A DNA stretch of 64,000 bases from Chlamydoabsidia padenii (Eukaryota; Mucoromycota; Mucoromycetes; Mucorales; Cunninghamellaceae): assembly GCA_025330725.1 (NCBI GenBank), contig JAIWND010000034.1:186001-250000 (forward strand), given 5' to 3'. The notes below the pieces were generated by a model. That model was not told the DNA's origin and did no database searches. It saw only the letters and a program-made list of their open reading frames with translations. Position 1 is the first letter of the stretch. Every line of letters begins with the position of its first letter. Shown one piece after another: positions 34,461 through 48,343 of the stretch. The translations under genes and the position numbers were made by a program.

Positions 34461-37400
34461 TTAGGTATACCGGGTAAAATCGAATAAGTTTTCCATATGA
34501 AGTTTTGACGAGTTGAGAGAGACAAGAGTAGGTGTGTTTGTGGTCGAGTTGGCATTATGTGTTGTATTTGGAGCCACGGCGGAAAGTATCCCAAAGTTGT
34601 TGGGAGTTGCCGAAGAAGCATTGTTCATATTAGGTGTAGTGGCAGCAGCGGTAGCAGGTGTATTGGCGGAGCCAGCACTAGTACCACTAGCAACAGGTGT
34701 ACCTATCGGGTTAACAGATGTGGATGGATTGGCTGTGGATTGCTGTTGCTGTAATTGTGAATGTTGCTGTTGCTGTATACGATCCTTGATCCGTCTGATA
34801 TGACGAAGCCGTTCGCGCCAATGGGACACATATTCTTGTTTTCCACCCGCACCAAATCGATGGAAAATCTGAGCAAAGATGTTGGCATGAAGACTGACTT
34901 GTCGGACAAATCCAGGTAATGATTGTGCAGAGATGAGTTTGGATTCACTGATAGGTCCCATGTCCGGCATGTCAGGTCGTTTCTGCATGGTCACTTTAAA
35001 GAATGTGTTTTCCTGTCCCCAAGCTGCGCGAGAAGGTGAGACTGATTCGGTCGACATGGAGTACGGAGTCACCACAATGTTGATAAAGTTAAACTGACCA
35101 GGTAGAGTGTCAAACGCATATTCCGAGGCTACATCGTCGTCGTCAAAGTATACTACTGTCACAAAGTCGTTACCAATATGTCGCTTCTTGCCGCTGCACC
35201 GAGGATCCCGGTCCAAATGAGTAGGCATCATAGTAGCCACATGGAACACCATTTCCGTCACATCGTCCTTCCAAAAGTAAGCATAAGATCCATCAATATC
35301 CATTTCGCGATCCAGTCCACCAGTATTGCCTGCACGTCCTCGAAGTCTTTCAATAGTCCCCAATGAGTTTAAAAACTTGACATAATCAGGCGATCCACGC
35401 TCGTTTGCCAAGATTTCCACTTCTTGATGTTGTCCCTTGGCCACATAGAGTACACCAATCTTGTGAAAGTCCACCACTGGTATTCGATCCAAGTTGCCAA
35501 TCGCCCTGGCTGTTGCTTCGTCATCGGGTAGAGGAGGCATGGTTTCCATCGAACCTGTCAAATCAGGATAATTATTGAGTTGAAGGTACAAGAAGCCGGG
35601 ATCCAAAGAAGGTTCCATCTTCCGTAGTATATTCCTTGATTGCTGAGAGACACCATGTTCGCCTTGTTGATCAGATAATATATCCCGCACGATGGTGTGA
35701 ATCCGTTCTTCTTGAGCCACCGCCGCTTTAGTCTTGTCCAATCGTGGTGTTCGCATGCCTGCCAGCAGTAAAGGTGATGATGCTGATGATGATGCTGAAG
35801 AGGTCACTGCTGCTGTCGCGCTATGATATAATGGTGGTTGTGGTGGTGATTTAGGATATATGTTCATAACTTCGTCAAGTAGTTGGTGTGATGAGGTAGA
35901 AGAAGCCGAGAGTGGAGATGTGGGGCTTGATAAAACAGTGGTCGCTTTGTTGTGGTCAAGCAGTGAAGGAGATAAAGCTCCAGCTTTGGTATTAGTGTCT
36001 GCTGTATCTTCGTCTTCTTCATCGAATGTAATTCCCAGTGCTTCACCCTCCATTACAAGTCGATTGCCGTTAGTATTGTCGTTGCTGTTGCCATCGTTTC
36101 CCATTCCTGTTGTAGCCATAGTTGACACATCTGGGGTAATATCTTCCAGCCTAGAGTCCGGTTCATTTAAAAGACGGTGAGCCATCAAGTCAGGTTGGTA
36201 TTGCATTATCAACAAAGCCGGTAATGTTTTGTAGTCAATGTCGTCTGATTTGATATTGTTTTCAATGTTGCACATCATAGAGACAGTTCCAGAAGGTCGC
36301 CTTATCGTCATTTCCACCCATCCAAGCGCTTTAGCAGTCTTCAAAGTCAAAAGAGTGTGTCCATAAACCCAAGTCCGAGAATTCTTGCCCGCTGCAGATT
36401 TTCCTTGTCCAGATTGTGTTGAATCATCAGGCCCATCCATAAGAATATTTGACACCAGTGATTTGTGTGGAGAGAGGCTAACATCAGCAAATGTAAAGCG
36501 AGATAGCATATCAATGCAAGTAAAAGTTTGTTCGTCCGCCGGATTTCCTGCCAGTAGTCGTTGAATGATGAATGGTACATGTTTCCGTCGTTCACGTAAA
36601 GGTATTGCTGTAAACCAGATAGTGATCACAAGATAGGCCATGATTAAAACATATTGAGACATTGCACCTTGTTGACTGGTGTCCTTGGGTTGCTGGAGTT
36701 GTGATTGTTGATGTTGTTGTGATGCTGATGGTGTTGATGGCAGACTACTGGATGTTGCTGAATGAGTAAACATAGGCGAGCCGTTCAATCCAGGAGTAGA
36801 AGCAGGTGATACTTGCGAGCCCATTGTATTATATCCGGTTCCACCAGTAGAAGTCACCGAGCGAGCATGCTGAAGGTAGTTGAGAGCAATGGCAAACACC
36901 GGCTTGTACATATCCCCAGTAAAATTGGAATACAGATTAGGAAGACGAGCTAATCCAGATAAGAATTCAAGTATATGCACAGACACGCTTCCAACCGAGA
37001 TGATTTGAGACATGCGCTGCAGGATTTCATTCAGCATCTTGGCGATCGACAAAGGCAATTCATGGCAGCAGATTGTAAGCGCATTGATACAAGGTTTTGT
37101 TGCTGCTGTGACTTGAGTTATTCCAATATAAAAGGCATAGACCATTTCATCTTGAGCATGCTTCTTGAAGAGACGCCTGTAGGAGATGAGCACAGTGAGA
37201 AGTTCATAGGCATAAACATTGAGATCGTTCCGCTTGACCGTAGGAGGAATAAGAGCCACCTGCTTTAAAAAATTTCGAGAGTTGATCCATTTCACCAATG
37301 CCCGACGGAGTTTGCGAATACACATTTTTGCACCACAGAACATATGTTTTGTCGCCAATTGCCAAGGTAAACGCTTCAAGACAAACACCACCACTTCCCA

Positions 37401-40400
37401 GTTAGGAGATTCGGATAGCACCGAGATATATGCCTTGATCATGTTGTTGATGTTCAGCACTGCTTCAGAATTTTCACCATTACCGTTTCCGTCGCTGTTG
37501 TTGTTGTTGTTATCTCCACCACGGTGAGCACCATCATCATCATCATCGTCTTCGTCTTCATCACTATCTTCATAGCCTTGTCGTTCTTTGTAAGACAAGA
37601 TAGAAGGTGAAGATTGGCCATACCTTTCCTTGCAAGAGCTTGGTCGAGAGATACTTGAGCCAAATGGTCCATTTTCACGTTGCTTTCGTATGTTTTGTTT
37701 TCGAAGGTCGTAAGCGTTACGGATGGCCAAGACATAATTGTTGTCTTCAACAACCGGCACTAAAATTTAAACAATGAGATCAGATTTTGCATTCATTTCG
37801 AGATGATTTTTATGCTTCTTTTTTTCTTTTCTCTTTTTACCTTGTTCAATGACATAAATACGATGATTTGGAGAGCACCGGAGCCGTAGCAGAAGATCCA
37901 TAGCAATCAATTTAGGACCACCAAATGGACAAAACAAACCACGTGACTCTTGAGATATCTGAGTGATGATGTTATATACCTTGAGACATGTTTCCTTGTT
38001 GTTGCTTCGCAGTAATTGTTCAAATAGATCCACAATACCACAAATACCATGTACCCCCATGCATTGACCATGAACCGAAGGTGTTGACAAGGAAGAGATG
38101 GAACCAAATGCCGCATTCGCCGTTGCACTACGTGGCATGGTATGGTCATGATGATGCTGTGTTGGTTTCGCCTTTGTGTGAGATTGACTACGCCGTAATG
38201 ATGAGGATGTTGATGGGTGCATATGTGTTGGTGTAGTCGCACTGTTTCGATGATGTTCAGAGGTCGTATGATCTGAAGATGAGCACCGGCATTGAGAGCA
38301 GTTCTTTAGGATATTGAGCATGGTATCAAATATGGTTTCGTCCCGACAGTCCAAAAGGCATTCCACCAAAAGATCGATTGCTTTTTGTTGAATCAGCTGG
38401 TCCTTTTCCTCGGGCATCCGTTCCATCATAGGCGTGACAATTCGTTGGTAGATTTCTTCAGAGTAAAAGTCCTTGACCGCCAAGCAAACATCAGTCACGA
38501 TAGAGAGTACACGAGATCGAATAGCACTTGTTGTAGTTGTTGTTGTTCTATTAGACGATGACAGGAAGAAGGTATTTGTGATATCCAGTAAGAGTTCAAT
38601 CCAGTTCTCCGATGATGGTAAAAAGTAGTGTTCCATTTCGTAATAGTCCAATAGAATCGTAGCTGATGATTCTGAAGCATAGCGCCGTAAAGCATAGAGC
38701 ACATCCATAAATCGTCCCACCGGTCCCTTGTATTGCTTGACCAAATAGAGTTTATAGATCCTACCCAAGAATCGTCCGAGTTGGTGACCGGCATTGTATG
38801 TTAGATCGCCACCACCAGAACCACCTTCATCGTCGTTGCCACCACCGCCAATATCCCGAGTGCCACTGTGATGGTCCGGAAGCTGGTTTTGTAATACTTG
38901 TTTTTGAGAGTCGTCATCCATCATACCAAGGACAAATGTTGTACATATATCACAAATATCCCAGATCACATCCCAATCCATCAATCCAATGTTGTCGTTA
39001 TTTTCAGAATTAGCCACCAACCCGATCAAGCTTTTCAATAGACATGCATGGATCACACCATTATTTTTGCCGCCTTGTTGAAGTGCGCGCAAAAAGTAAA
39101 GGAGAAGCACAGTGTCAGAGACCTTGTATGTATCACCACCGCCACCACCAGGAACAGCAGAAGAGCCGCCGCCACCGCCACCAACTCCACCGGGAGTGCC
39201 AGTAGAGCCACCACCACCAGTATGTTGAGAAGAATTATTGTGATTGTCGCTACCCCATGCTGTTTCCGTGAGTAATATGATTGCACCTTCCGCCAGATTT
39301 TCAGCACTTGACCCAGGATCCAAAGGTTCTTCCAAAAAGTTGCATAATGTCAGTATAGCATTATGAGCACAATGAGATCGAAGCAGGTTGAGGAATATAG
39401 ACCAGGGAGAAACGGAAGAATCTGGCAAAAGATCCTTTGGTAAGGTCACCGCACCACAAATGATTTCCAAGAAGGGTTTGAGGGCACCAAAAGGAACAAA
39501 ACGGTATCGCACCACCACATCACAGAAAGCCAAACAAGTAGTAATATCGTCAGTATGGTTGGATGCATAAAAGGCCTGTCGAGTCGCTGCCACCATATGA
39601 GTTACTTCACCTTCTTCAAACAAAGCAAAATTGAATTTTGCAATCACAGTCAAAAGGTGTAGAATGTCGCTGAGATAAGGAATCATCTTTACTTTTGTTC
39701 TTGTTGTTGTTGTTGAAGTTACTGCCGAAGTCGAAGAGGTGCTAGCCGTCGCCATTGTCATTGTTGAATAAAGATTAGTGTTATCTGTTGTGTTGCCACT
39801 GTGTTGTTCCCCAGAGGGTACCGCAGAACTAGTTGTTGAAGTCATGAGCAGTTTCCTTTCACCATCGTTGTTACTGTTGTTGGAAGGATGAAGACCATGA
39901 GACACCAAAAGTAGCCGATGAGGATAATGAGCAACATGTTGTAATGTCACGTCAAGCCAATTGATCAAAAGTTTACTAATGTTCTTTTCAAAACCAGAGA
40001 TATCTCGTCCACCTTTACAGAGAGCATAAAGCACACGATACATATCGTAAAAGTCGTCCCAGGTATTGTAGTTCCGCAGTGAGTTGTAAAAGGTAATTCT
40101 TGCCATACCAAGTTCGTTATATTGGCCATTGATGCACGCCAGCATAAATTCAAATACACCATGTCGAGCTTCACGGGCCATGTTGGTAGGTTCCAGAATA
40201 TCTTGAATGGTGAAGAAGACATTTTCGAGATGAGTGAATTTGTAACTTTCACACAGTTCAGAGAATACCTTTAGGTGCTTGAGTCGAGTAGACAAGGGTT
40301 GATTACTTGATAACAAGGGAAGCACAGGACGAGCATCCAGAGCAACGGCAGGATCAGCATTGGTCACATTCAAACAGGTTTCCACAGATATTGAAGCTGC

Positions 40401-40490
40401 ACGAGGTCGTAGGATACTACTGAGCCAGTTGTTTGCCGTGGAAGAAGACGTCGCAGGGTGTTTTAATGGATTGTTGTTGCTGTTTGACAT
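34461..40490 (-). CDS. TSC2: Tuberin (TSC2), GTPase-activating protein for Rheb
   Basis: This negative regulator of TOR acts on Rheb, in complex with TSC1. Two exons, 37841-40490 and 34461-37759, separated by an 81-nt intron, give about 1982 residues, longer than the human protein. The N-terminal half carries helical-repeat tuberin sequence (for example the segment around residues 70-200). The RapGAP domain lies at about 1660-1830, with the catalytic asparagine thumb region HIGNDFVTVVYFDDD and the following GQFNFINIVVTPY. Added length comes from Ser/Asn/Gln/Gly runs and poly-Asp stretches, not from extra domains I can see. The start at 40490 follows a pyrimidine-rich leader. With the RasGEF and PKA genes it adds to the nutrient-signalling content of the window. 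Confidence 0.95.
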
Positions 40491-40758
40491 TTTCAGTATC
40501 GATCAGAAGCAAACGAGGCTCGTCAATTTACTGATAGATGGAGAAGAGGTATTGGTGTTTTGTAAGGAGTAAATGATGTATAAACAATAGGTAAAAAGTT
40601 TAAAGATGAGATAAATGTAAAATGGAGAAGAGCAAGAGAGTTTTTTTTTTTTTTAAAAAAAAGAGGAAGACAACTTTTATTTTTGAATCGGGGTGTAAAA
40701 ATAGAAGCTGTATGATAAAGCACGGTTTTAATTGTATTGTATGATTAAAAGTACTAAT

Positions 40759-41973
<1,215 letters not shown>

Positions 41974-42148
41974 TATTGACAAGGTGTATGATGGGGGAAG
42001 AAGAAGCAAATTAAAATAAAAATAAACGTCAAAAGAGTAAATAGAAAAATTTACACCCCGACATTTCGTGGAAGACGAGTTTTGGGGGAGGAAGAAGCAA
42101 CCCACATGTGATTTTATTGGCCAACAATACTACAGTACAAATTATCAT

Positions 42149-42434
42149 CTACACCCGCCAGCGCCCAGCCCGAAGCAAAGGTTTAACACGCATAAACCAA
42201 TAAGCAGCTCCATAAGATACACCACCAATATGAGCTGCGCTATCCACAATACCAGTCTATTCATAAGGGAGAAGAAGAAGAAGTATATTAATCGATCAAA
42301 TAACATAGACCTAGGGTTTACTTACATTGAGAGTTGTTGCTTTATAAATATCATACGCCGCAAATAACCCAACAACAGCTATAGCCGGCATAGGTATCAC
42401 AAAGAACACCAAGAAGGTAGATTTGGGGACTATC

Positions 42435-42478
<44 letters not shown>

Positions 42479-43305
42479 GAGCACGACTTTATCATCCTAC
42501 CTCCTATTATAATCCTACTTACAAGCACAGGCGAAAAAGGTAGTCAACCCCATAACAGATCCTATATAGTAACATAATTATAATCATTATGTATACAAAC
42601 TCAAGTTAGTTGTTATGACTTACCAGAAGCGCCCAAAGACCCCATACTTGGAGGAGATTCCATGACCGATCGACCACCACCACCATTCATCAAAGCAGGG
42701 CGTAGATATTCACGGTACACCAAAGTAGCAAGTGATCCAGCAATACCAGCACCACAGTATAACAGCAAAAATCGAGAGGCACCAATCGCTTCAATGACCC
42801 CTTGACCCATAGAATATAACACAAGCATATTGATACCCAAATGATCCAAATTCTTGTGAGAAAAGGCCGAGGTTAAAAGAGTATGCCATCGCCCGTGTTT
42901 CCAAGCGTCAGATGAGTTCATAAAATGTTTGAGCATAAAGTTGAGAAAGTCAGGGTCACCAAATGTTTTGTACGAATTGACGCCATATTGCCATAATCCA
43001 AAAACACCCACATTGATCCCAATCACTGACCAAAGCACCTTGTTTGAATCCATATTATTGACAATGCGTCCGAGTTTATGAAAGGGGTTTCGTTGTTGAT
43101 TCATGGCATTGGTTAACGAGCGGTCGTAATGTCGAGGTCGAATGTAGGAGCGGATGCTGACGTAAACTGATGGCGACGAGGTGGATGCTTTGCTCTTTAA
43201 AAGAGCAGATGTTGTTGTTGTTGTTGTTGTTGTAGATGGTAGACATCTATGTAAAAGTATATGGTGTTGTTTTATCAAAGAGACCAACCGAGTATATTGA
43301 ATCAT
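42149..43305 (-). CDS. PCP1: Mitochondrial rhomboid protease (Pcp1/PARL)
   Basis: An inner-membrane serine protease that cleaves within membrane segments. Four exons fit: 42624-43305, 42523-42561 (39 nt), 42326-42429 and 42149-42256; 310 residues. The first ~60 residues are basic, Ser/Thr-rich and free of acids, like a presequence. Rhomboid core elements include WHTLLTSAFSH, HLGINM, and the catalytic serine in GASGSVMG, which is split by intron 1. The catalytic histidine is in AAHIGG near the C-terminus. This is the usual Ser-His dyad. The intron before exon 3 has a ~40-nt T tract as its polypyrimidine run. Confidence 0.92.
42434..42477. repeat. Poly(A) tract in PCP1 intron
   Basis: About 40 A on the plus strand, acting as a T-rich polypyrimidine tract 5' to the acceptor of exon 3 on the minus strand. 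Confidence 0.9.
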
Positions 43306-43319
43306 TATGAGATCTGGTG

Positions 43320-43320
43320 G

Positions 43321-43358
<38 letters not shown>
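43320..43358. repeat. Poly(A) tract upstream of PCP1
   Basis: About 38 A on the plus strand, a T tract in PCP1 sense, 15-50 bases before the start codon. Confidence 0.9.
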
Positions 43359-43360
<2 letters not shown>

Positions 43361-43419
43361 AAGGGTGGTAAGGAACGAAAGAAAAGAAGGGGGGTAATCT
43401 ACCACAATGAAATCGACAT

Positions 43420-43436
43420 GGCGGGGATTAAATTAG
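43420..43436 (+). promoter_or_regulatory. Recurrent motif variant between PCP1 and the small basic protein gene
   Basis: GGCGGGGATTAAATTAG, ~93-109 bp before the plus-strand start and ~115 bp from the PCP1 start. Confidence 0.4.
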
Positions 43437-43528
43437 CATAATTCTCAGCCACTCATTTTTTTCAAAAGGGTTCTCTCTCTCTTTCTCTCATCTTTTATTT
43501 TTTTTCTTTCACACTAAGATTTCTTACC

Positions 43529-44032
43529 ATGGGAAAATCCAAGGTAAAACCCACAATGTGTCTAATTATTGGACTTTGTAAACTAATCTATTCAATATTT
43601 ATATACCTAATCTCCTTTATAAGACAGCAAAACCAACAACGAAGACCTCTTCAACGATCAAACCAACTAGACCGATAAAGAAGTCGCATAAACAACGAGT
43701 AAAAGGCACGTCTGAAGCAGACAATCCAAAGTATGCAAACAAGGTAAAGTAAAATAAAATAATATGGTAAGCTTAACTTGACCAACTCTTTTTGCATGTA
43801 TAGGACTTTATGTTGGAACTGATCGATGCTGCTGCCAACAAAGAAGCTGAACGAGAAGACCTCAAGCTGGCCAAGAAAGTAAGAAAATAGGAATGGAACT
43901 CTCTGATCAACTTGCTAACAACGCCCCTCTGTTTTATTTGACAGTTGGCAGTGGAAAAGCTCATTGAGGAAAAGGAAAACAAGAAACAGATCAAGTTGAC
44001 CGCCAAACAAAAGCAACTGGTAAACACACACA

Positions 44033-44075
<43 letters not shown>

Positions 44076-44321
44076 AGGAGACATACAGACAATAGTTGAC
44101 TAATCCAATCACCTACTACTATTGTCATTAATAGGAAGAAGCAAAGAAACGATACCTGGAAGCCCAAAGCAAGAAAAAGAACAAGAAGCACAAGGTGAAA
44201 AAGACAAGCACAGAATCTGTGGTAAGTAAATAGATAAATAGTGTGATAAAGGCAAGGTATGATTCTAATCAAATTCTTGATATTATTATAGGCAAACAAG
44301 AAGAAGGTGCGCTTCGCTTGA
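43529..44321 (+). CDS. Small Lys-rich nuclear/nucleolar-type protein (Loc1-like, tentative)
   Basis: Six small exons fit: 43529-43543 (MGKSK), 43624-43743, 43804-43878, 43945-44019, 44135-44221 and 44292-44321; 133 residues, about a third Lys, Arg or His. The middle is a predicted charged helix (AEREDLKLAKKLAVEKLIEE). It ends in KKKVRFA, which contains a K-V-R-F element of the PP1-docking RVxF type; the composition and the K-V-x-F-A tail recall fungal Loc1, a 60S biogenesis and mRNA-localisation factor. That match is weak and only suggestive. A ribosome-biogenesis role is inference. Confidence 0.65.
44042..44073. repeat. (TA)n microsatellite in intron
   Basis: About 16 TA repeats within the fourth intron of the small basic protein gene, preceded by a CA-rich run. 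Confidence 0.95.
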
Positions 44322-44568
44322 TCATAATAGATTAGAACCTTTAGCTTGATTATTTGTATCCATCCCATGTTTACTACTTTACCTTTATATTTGATCATAT
44401 TTATAATTAGCATTTTGTACACTCCTCATACCTTTATAAATCAAATAAAAACCATGTCATTCACATATTTCACATCTATCAATTCAGGGGTAAAAAGTCC
44501 CTTCAGTGCTACTTGGGCGCGGGCATTAAAATGTATTCCCTAAAGGTTAGTATTATATAGCAACATGC

Positions 44569-44611
<43 letters not shown>

Positions 44612-44745
44612 ATCAACTCATCTTTATTATGTCAAGTAAAGTAAAATATAAAAAGGGGAGGAAGATGTAGATAAAGATGGATAAGATCGTAATGGAGCTA
44701 CAACTACTATTATAATGGGATATATCAAGAGTTGGAGTTTCGAGA
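44322..44745. other. Convergent 3' interval
   Basis: AATAAA at 44444-44449 (plus) and TTTATT at 44623-44628 (poly(A) signal in DAD1 sense), with a (TA)n run at 44571-44608. No gene seen. Confidence 0.5.
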
Positions 44746-45039
44746 TTAGGGCCGATGTGGTGAGTTGAGTGATAATAGCTGTGACCTAATAGATTTGCTT
44801 TCTTGAGTTTTAGTATCATGCAAGAGTTCATTTTGTTGTATTGGTGGATGAGACATTGGTGACATTAAAGATGTATGGAATCGGTGCCAAACATTAGCCG
44901 GTTGTTCGAATTCTTTGCCGATCGTATTGATAATGTCGAGACTATCGTTCAATTCGTCCAAGTTATTAACTATTAGTTTCAATCCATGAGATACTTCTTC
45001 CATCAAATTGTCACGTTCTATATCAAATTTAGAAGACAT
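44746..45039 (-). CDS. DAD1: DASH complex subunit Dad1
   Basis: A kinetochore protein that couples chromosomes to spindle microtubules as part of the fungal DASH/Dam1 ring. One exon, 97 residues. FDIERDNLMEEVSHGLKLIVNNLDELNDSLD and GKEFEQPANVW match the Dad1 core: an acidic/basic start, a helical heptad segment, then the G-K-E-F-E...W end. The last ~40 residues are a hydrophilic tail beyond the core. It shares a 140-bp divergent promoter with YAF9. Confidence 0.87.
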   Translation of the reverse strand: MSSKFDIERDNLMEEVSHGLKLIVNNLDELNDSLDIINTIGKEFEQPANVWHRFHTSLMSPMSHPPIQQNELLHDTKTQESKSIRSQLLSLNSPHRP

Positions 45040-45110
45040 TGTGTAATAATAGACAAAAGAAGAGAAAGGTAAAGAAAAAAAAAATCGAGTGTGGTAAAAA
45101 GCCATTCCAA

Positions 45111-45127
45111 GCGGGATTTGAAATTTT
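45111..45127 (+). promoter_or_regulatory. Recurrent motif in the DAD1/YAF9 divergent promoter
   Basis: GCGGGATTTGAAATTTT, a best-match copy, ~72-88 bp from the DAD1 start and ~53-69 bp from the YAF9 start. Confidence 0.65.
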
Positions 45128-45179
45128 CTTTTAAGGCAGACTTTTTTTTTTTTAACCCCTTCTTCTTTTCTTCTTTCCA

Positions 45180-45989
45180 ATGTCGAACAAACGCATCAAG
45201 GGACTCAGTATATCACGACCTATCTATTATGGCAACACAGCAACACCAATCACGGGAAAAAAGGCGGCGGACTCGGATCATACACATAAATGGACGGTAT
45301 TATTAAAAGGACTCGATAACGAAGACCTCAGTTACTATATCCGTAAAGTGGTATTCAAACTACATGAAACATACCCCAACCCCTTACGAAGTAATATAAA
45401 ATAAAATAAAATAAAAAAACATTTTTTTTTATTACTTACCTCTGTCTTCCTCTTATATATATATATATATATATATATAGCTGTAGACCAACCACCTTTT
45501 GAACTCACCGAAACTGGTTGGGGTGAATTTGAAATCGCGATCAAGGTCCACTTCCATTTGGCCACCAGTGAAAAATCCGTCATACTTTATCACCATTTAC
45601 GACTCCACCCTTATGAAGACGATGTCAATGGACAACCTTGGCCCAAAGATAAACCAGTCTCCAGTCTTATTTATGATGAATTGGTAAGTCTCTCTTTTAC
45701 TTTGTAACCCACTCTTTTTTTTTTTTTTTTTAAAAAAAAACAACTTATTTTTTGTGTTTGACAGGTATTTAATGAACCGACCGAAGCTTTTAGGGATATC
45801 TTGGCCAAGAACAATGCTCTACAACGCAACTTGACTATTAAGAAATCTACCAAGGATCCATTGTCACCTCAATTCAGTGTACAACTCGAACAAGAAGAAC
45901 TGGATCGATTGGATGCCGCACAACATGAAGTCAATGCTCAAATTGTCCACCTCAAGAAACGAATGGCGGCTCTTGGTAATGATATCTAG
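45180..45989 (+). CDS. YAF9: YEATS-domain protein Yaf9/GAS41
   Basis: A reader of acylated histone H3 in the SWR1 and NuA4 complexes. Exons 45180-45390, 45481-45683 and 45765-45989 give 212 residues. The YEATS domain has the PIYYGNTA start, HTHKWTVLLKG, the HETYPNPLR turn, the PPFELTETGWGEFEI core and a HLATSEKSVILYHHLRLHPY end. A C-terminal coiled coil (EQEELDRLDAAQHEVNAQI) follows, as in Yaf9 rather than Taf14 or Sas5. AATAAA lies at 46086-46091. Confidence 0.95.
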
Positions 45990-46259
45990 TCTATCCCCCC
46001 CCTTTTTTTTTTTATCAACATAACAATAATGTATATACTCCACTCCATTTGTAATTTGTGTCTATTATCAATCAATCAATTAATTAATAAAGAATATCAA
46101 GGTGATTTATCCATCTTGACATGTAACAGCACCCATGGGTTTATTTATTAGGTATTTTAATGCGTTATGCGTATAAAAAATATAATATAAAAGAAGGGGG
46201 AGGGGACTATATAAATCAGGTATAAAGTAATACAATGTGAAGCAAGTAATTCTATCTAT

Positions 46260-48161
46260 CTACATGGATCGACGGCCTTCAGCAGGGGACTTTGTTACGT
46301 TGGATTGTTTGACACCCACCACACCACCACCCATCGATGTACCACCCCCAGTCGTATTTTTCCGTTTGATCATCCCCGAGAAGCCACCCCCTGTTTTCTT
46401 CTTTTTGCTGACCATGGCCGGACTAGCATCCTTTGCAGCATTTTGTTCCTTTAGTCGTTGGGCGTGGCCTACAATACAACTAATCAAGTCGTTATAAGTT
46501 TCTGCATCCATCATCAGTTGTTCACGTTGATCTAGTAAGTATCCGAGGTATTCTTTAGCTTGTCTTTGTAATCTTGATAATTCAATGACCATAGCATTCA
46601 GTTTCACATCAGGGAATACACGGATTGTTTCTATAGAAGGGAGGGGGAGTGAGTTCATTTACATTCCAAACCTGATGGGGATGGGTTCTTTTTTCATCTT
46701 CTTCTTCTTTTACCTTCTGTCAATTCACAATAAGCCTTTGCGATATCAATATCCAATTCAGGTTCTTCTTCAATAGCAAGTTTAGAGGGTCCGTTGATAA
46801 TACTACCATGTAGAGCCGCTGCCATAGCACCACCTGTCAGGGACATATCATTGGTAAGAGAATTGGATCGCACGTGATTTGATGTACCTGATTTTAACAT
46901 GTACGATGAAGATGAAGCGGTGGTTGGTGATGATGAATGAAGAGCATGGCTGTGAGGTCGTGAAGGTGAAGAAGTCATGGAGGTCGGTCGCACGTCTTGT
47001 AGTCGGTCCTCGTAATTGATTCGGACGCCCAATGCATTCAAATAAGCCCGGTTGATTTCTGATCGAGTCCACTGAAATTGACCAATGGCACCAGTAATAG
47101 GATTATAAAACACAGAATCGCGCGATAACTTTTGCCATAAATCCAAACTACAATAAAAGGGTTAAATCAAGTGTTTTCCATAGTGTATACAATAATTTTT
47201 ATATTACCTGCATTCGGTACATAAAAGTTCATTATTACTGTATTCATCGGTTGGTGAAGATGCATGAAGAGAGATTGGTGATTCGACAAGTGTACTATCA
47301 GTTTCTTCGCCCAAAGGTGTCCATATCTGAGATAGTGTGGTTTCCATAAACGATGTCATATCTGATTCACCTGCTTCCAACAATTCGATCTATATTTTAA
47401 AAAGATATATTAGCAAATACATTCCACCATTCTCTATATATAAAAAAATAACAACTTACGTATTGATGCAAAAAGGTCGATTCTGATGATGGAGCAGTCG
47501 TTGTTTCCAAAGATATACCTTCTTGTTGATCAGTAGTATCAGGGAATGGTTCATTCGGGAGTTCGTCAAAGTCACCAAAGTCATCGAAATCATCATCATC
47601 ATCGCCACTACCATCGCCTTTATTACCAAAGTCACCAAAGTCCCCGAATTCATCGTCGTCCTCCTCCTCCTCCTTTTCGTCAGTTCCGTTACTTGAGCCA
47701 AATTCATTGTCGATATCCTGTTCACTTGTATCTTGCATCCTGTTGCATTCAAAATCATTAGTGTCACCAGTATCCATATCCTGTTCATTTGTATCTTCTT
47801 TATTGTTAGAGTCAAGTACAGAGTCACCCCAGTCAAAACCGTCATCGTCATTATTGGTTTGTTCATCGTCAAGTAAGGCCAGGTTGTCTTGATGATTAGC
47901 AAGTTCCGCCAAGTGTTCATCTTGTTTCTCTACAGTATTGGGTGAAGTATGAGTTGATGGTTGTGTTGAAGTATCATCAGAGTCGTTTTCTTGTTTAGGA
48001 GGACCAAGCGCCATGGATGTATTGTCATCTTCAACCGCCCCATTTGTATTCGGTTCTGTTGATGATATATCTTCCGTATCCAAATCCAATAGCTGAGGAG
48101 AGTGAAAGTCGGGTCGTTGCTGAGTAGTGTCGTTTTCCAAAGTAGTTGTAGGTTCAGACAT
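46260..48161 (-). CDS. Aftiphilin-like clathrin/AP-1 accessory protein
   Basis: Four exons fit: 47460-48161, 47208-47389, 46714-47147 and 46260-46630; 562 residues. The N-terminal third is acidic and holds ear-binding motifs of the D/E-F-G-D-F type (FGDFGDFG, DDFGDFDELP) and FDWGD. The middle has SQIWTPLGEE, then LDLWQKLSRDSVFYNP and GQFQWTRSEINRAYLNALGV, the pattern of the aftiphilin clathrin-binding box. The C-terminal part carries a helix (LSRLQRQAKEYLGYLLDQREQL) and a basic, Gly-rich tail. Aftiphilin works with a HEAT-repeat protein (Laa1/p200) and AP-1 in endosome-Golgi traffic. The family call is by motif order, not by alignment. Confidence 0.7.
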
Positions 48162-48235
48162 GTTGTGTTGATATAAATAGATGGTAAAGGGAAGAAGAAG
48201 AAGAAGAAGGTTAGACCGCGCTCTTTAAGAGGATA

Positions 48236-48255
48236 AAAAAAAAAAAAAAAAAAAA
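48236..48255. repeat. Poly(A) tract upstream of the aftiphilin-like gene
   Basis: About 20 A on the plus strand, a T tract in gene sense, 75-95 bases before the start codon. Confidence 0.85.
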
Positions 48256-48343
48256 TAGATGCCGGTGTTTAAAACTCCATTACTTTATTCAAAGAAGTTA
48301 TAATATTAGAGTCAAAGGGGGAAAGGGGACTATTACGACGGTA

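Noticed and set aside
37767..40490. Treating the two long minus-strand frames (34461-37760, 37767-40490) as separate genes
   Set aside because: An 81-nt GT-AG intron joins them in phase and together they make one tuberin with N-terminal helical repeats and C-terminal RapGAP domain.
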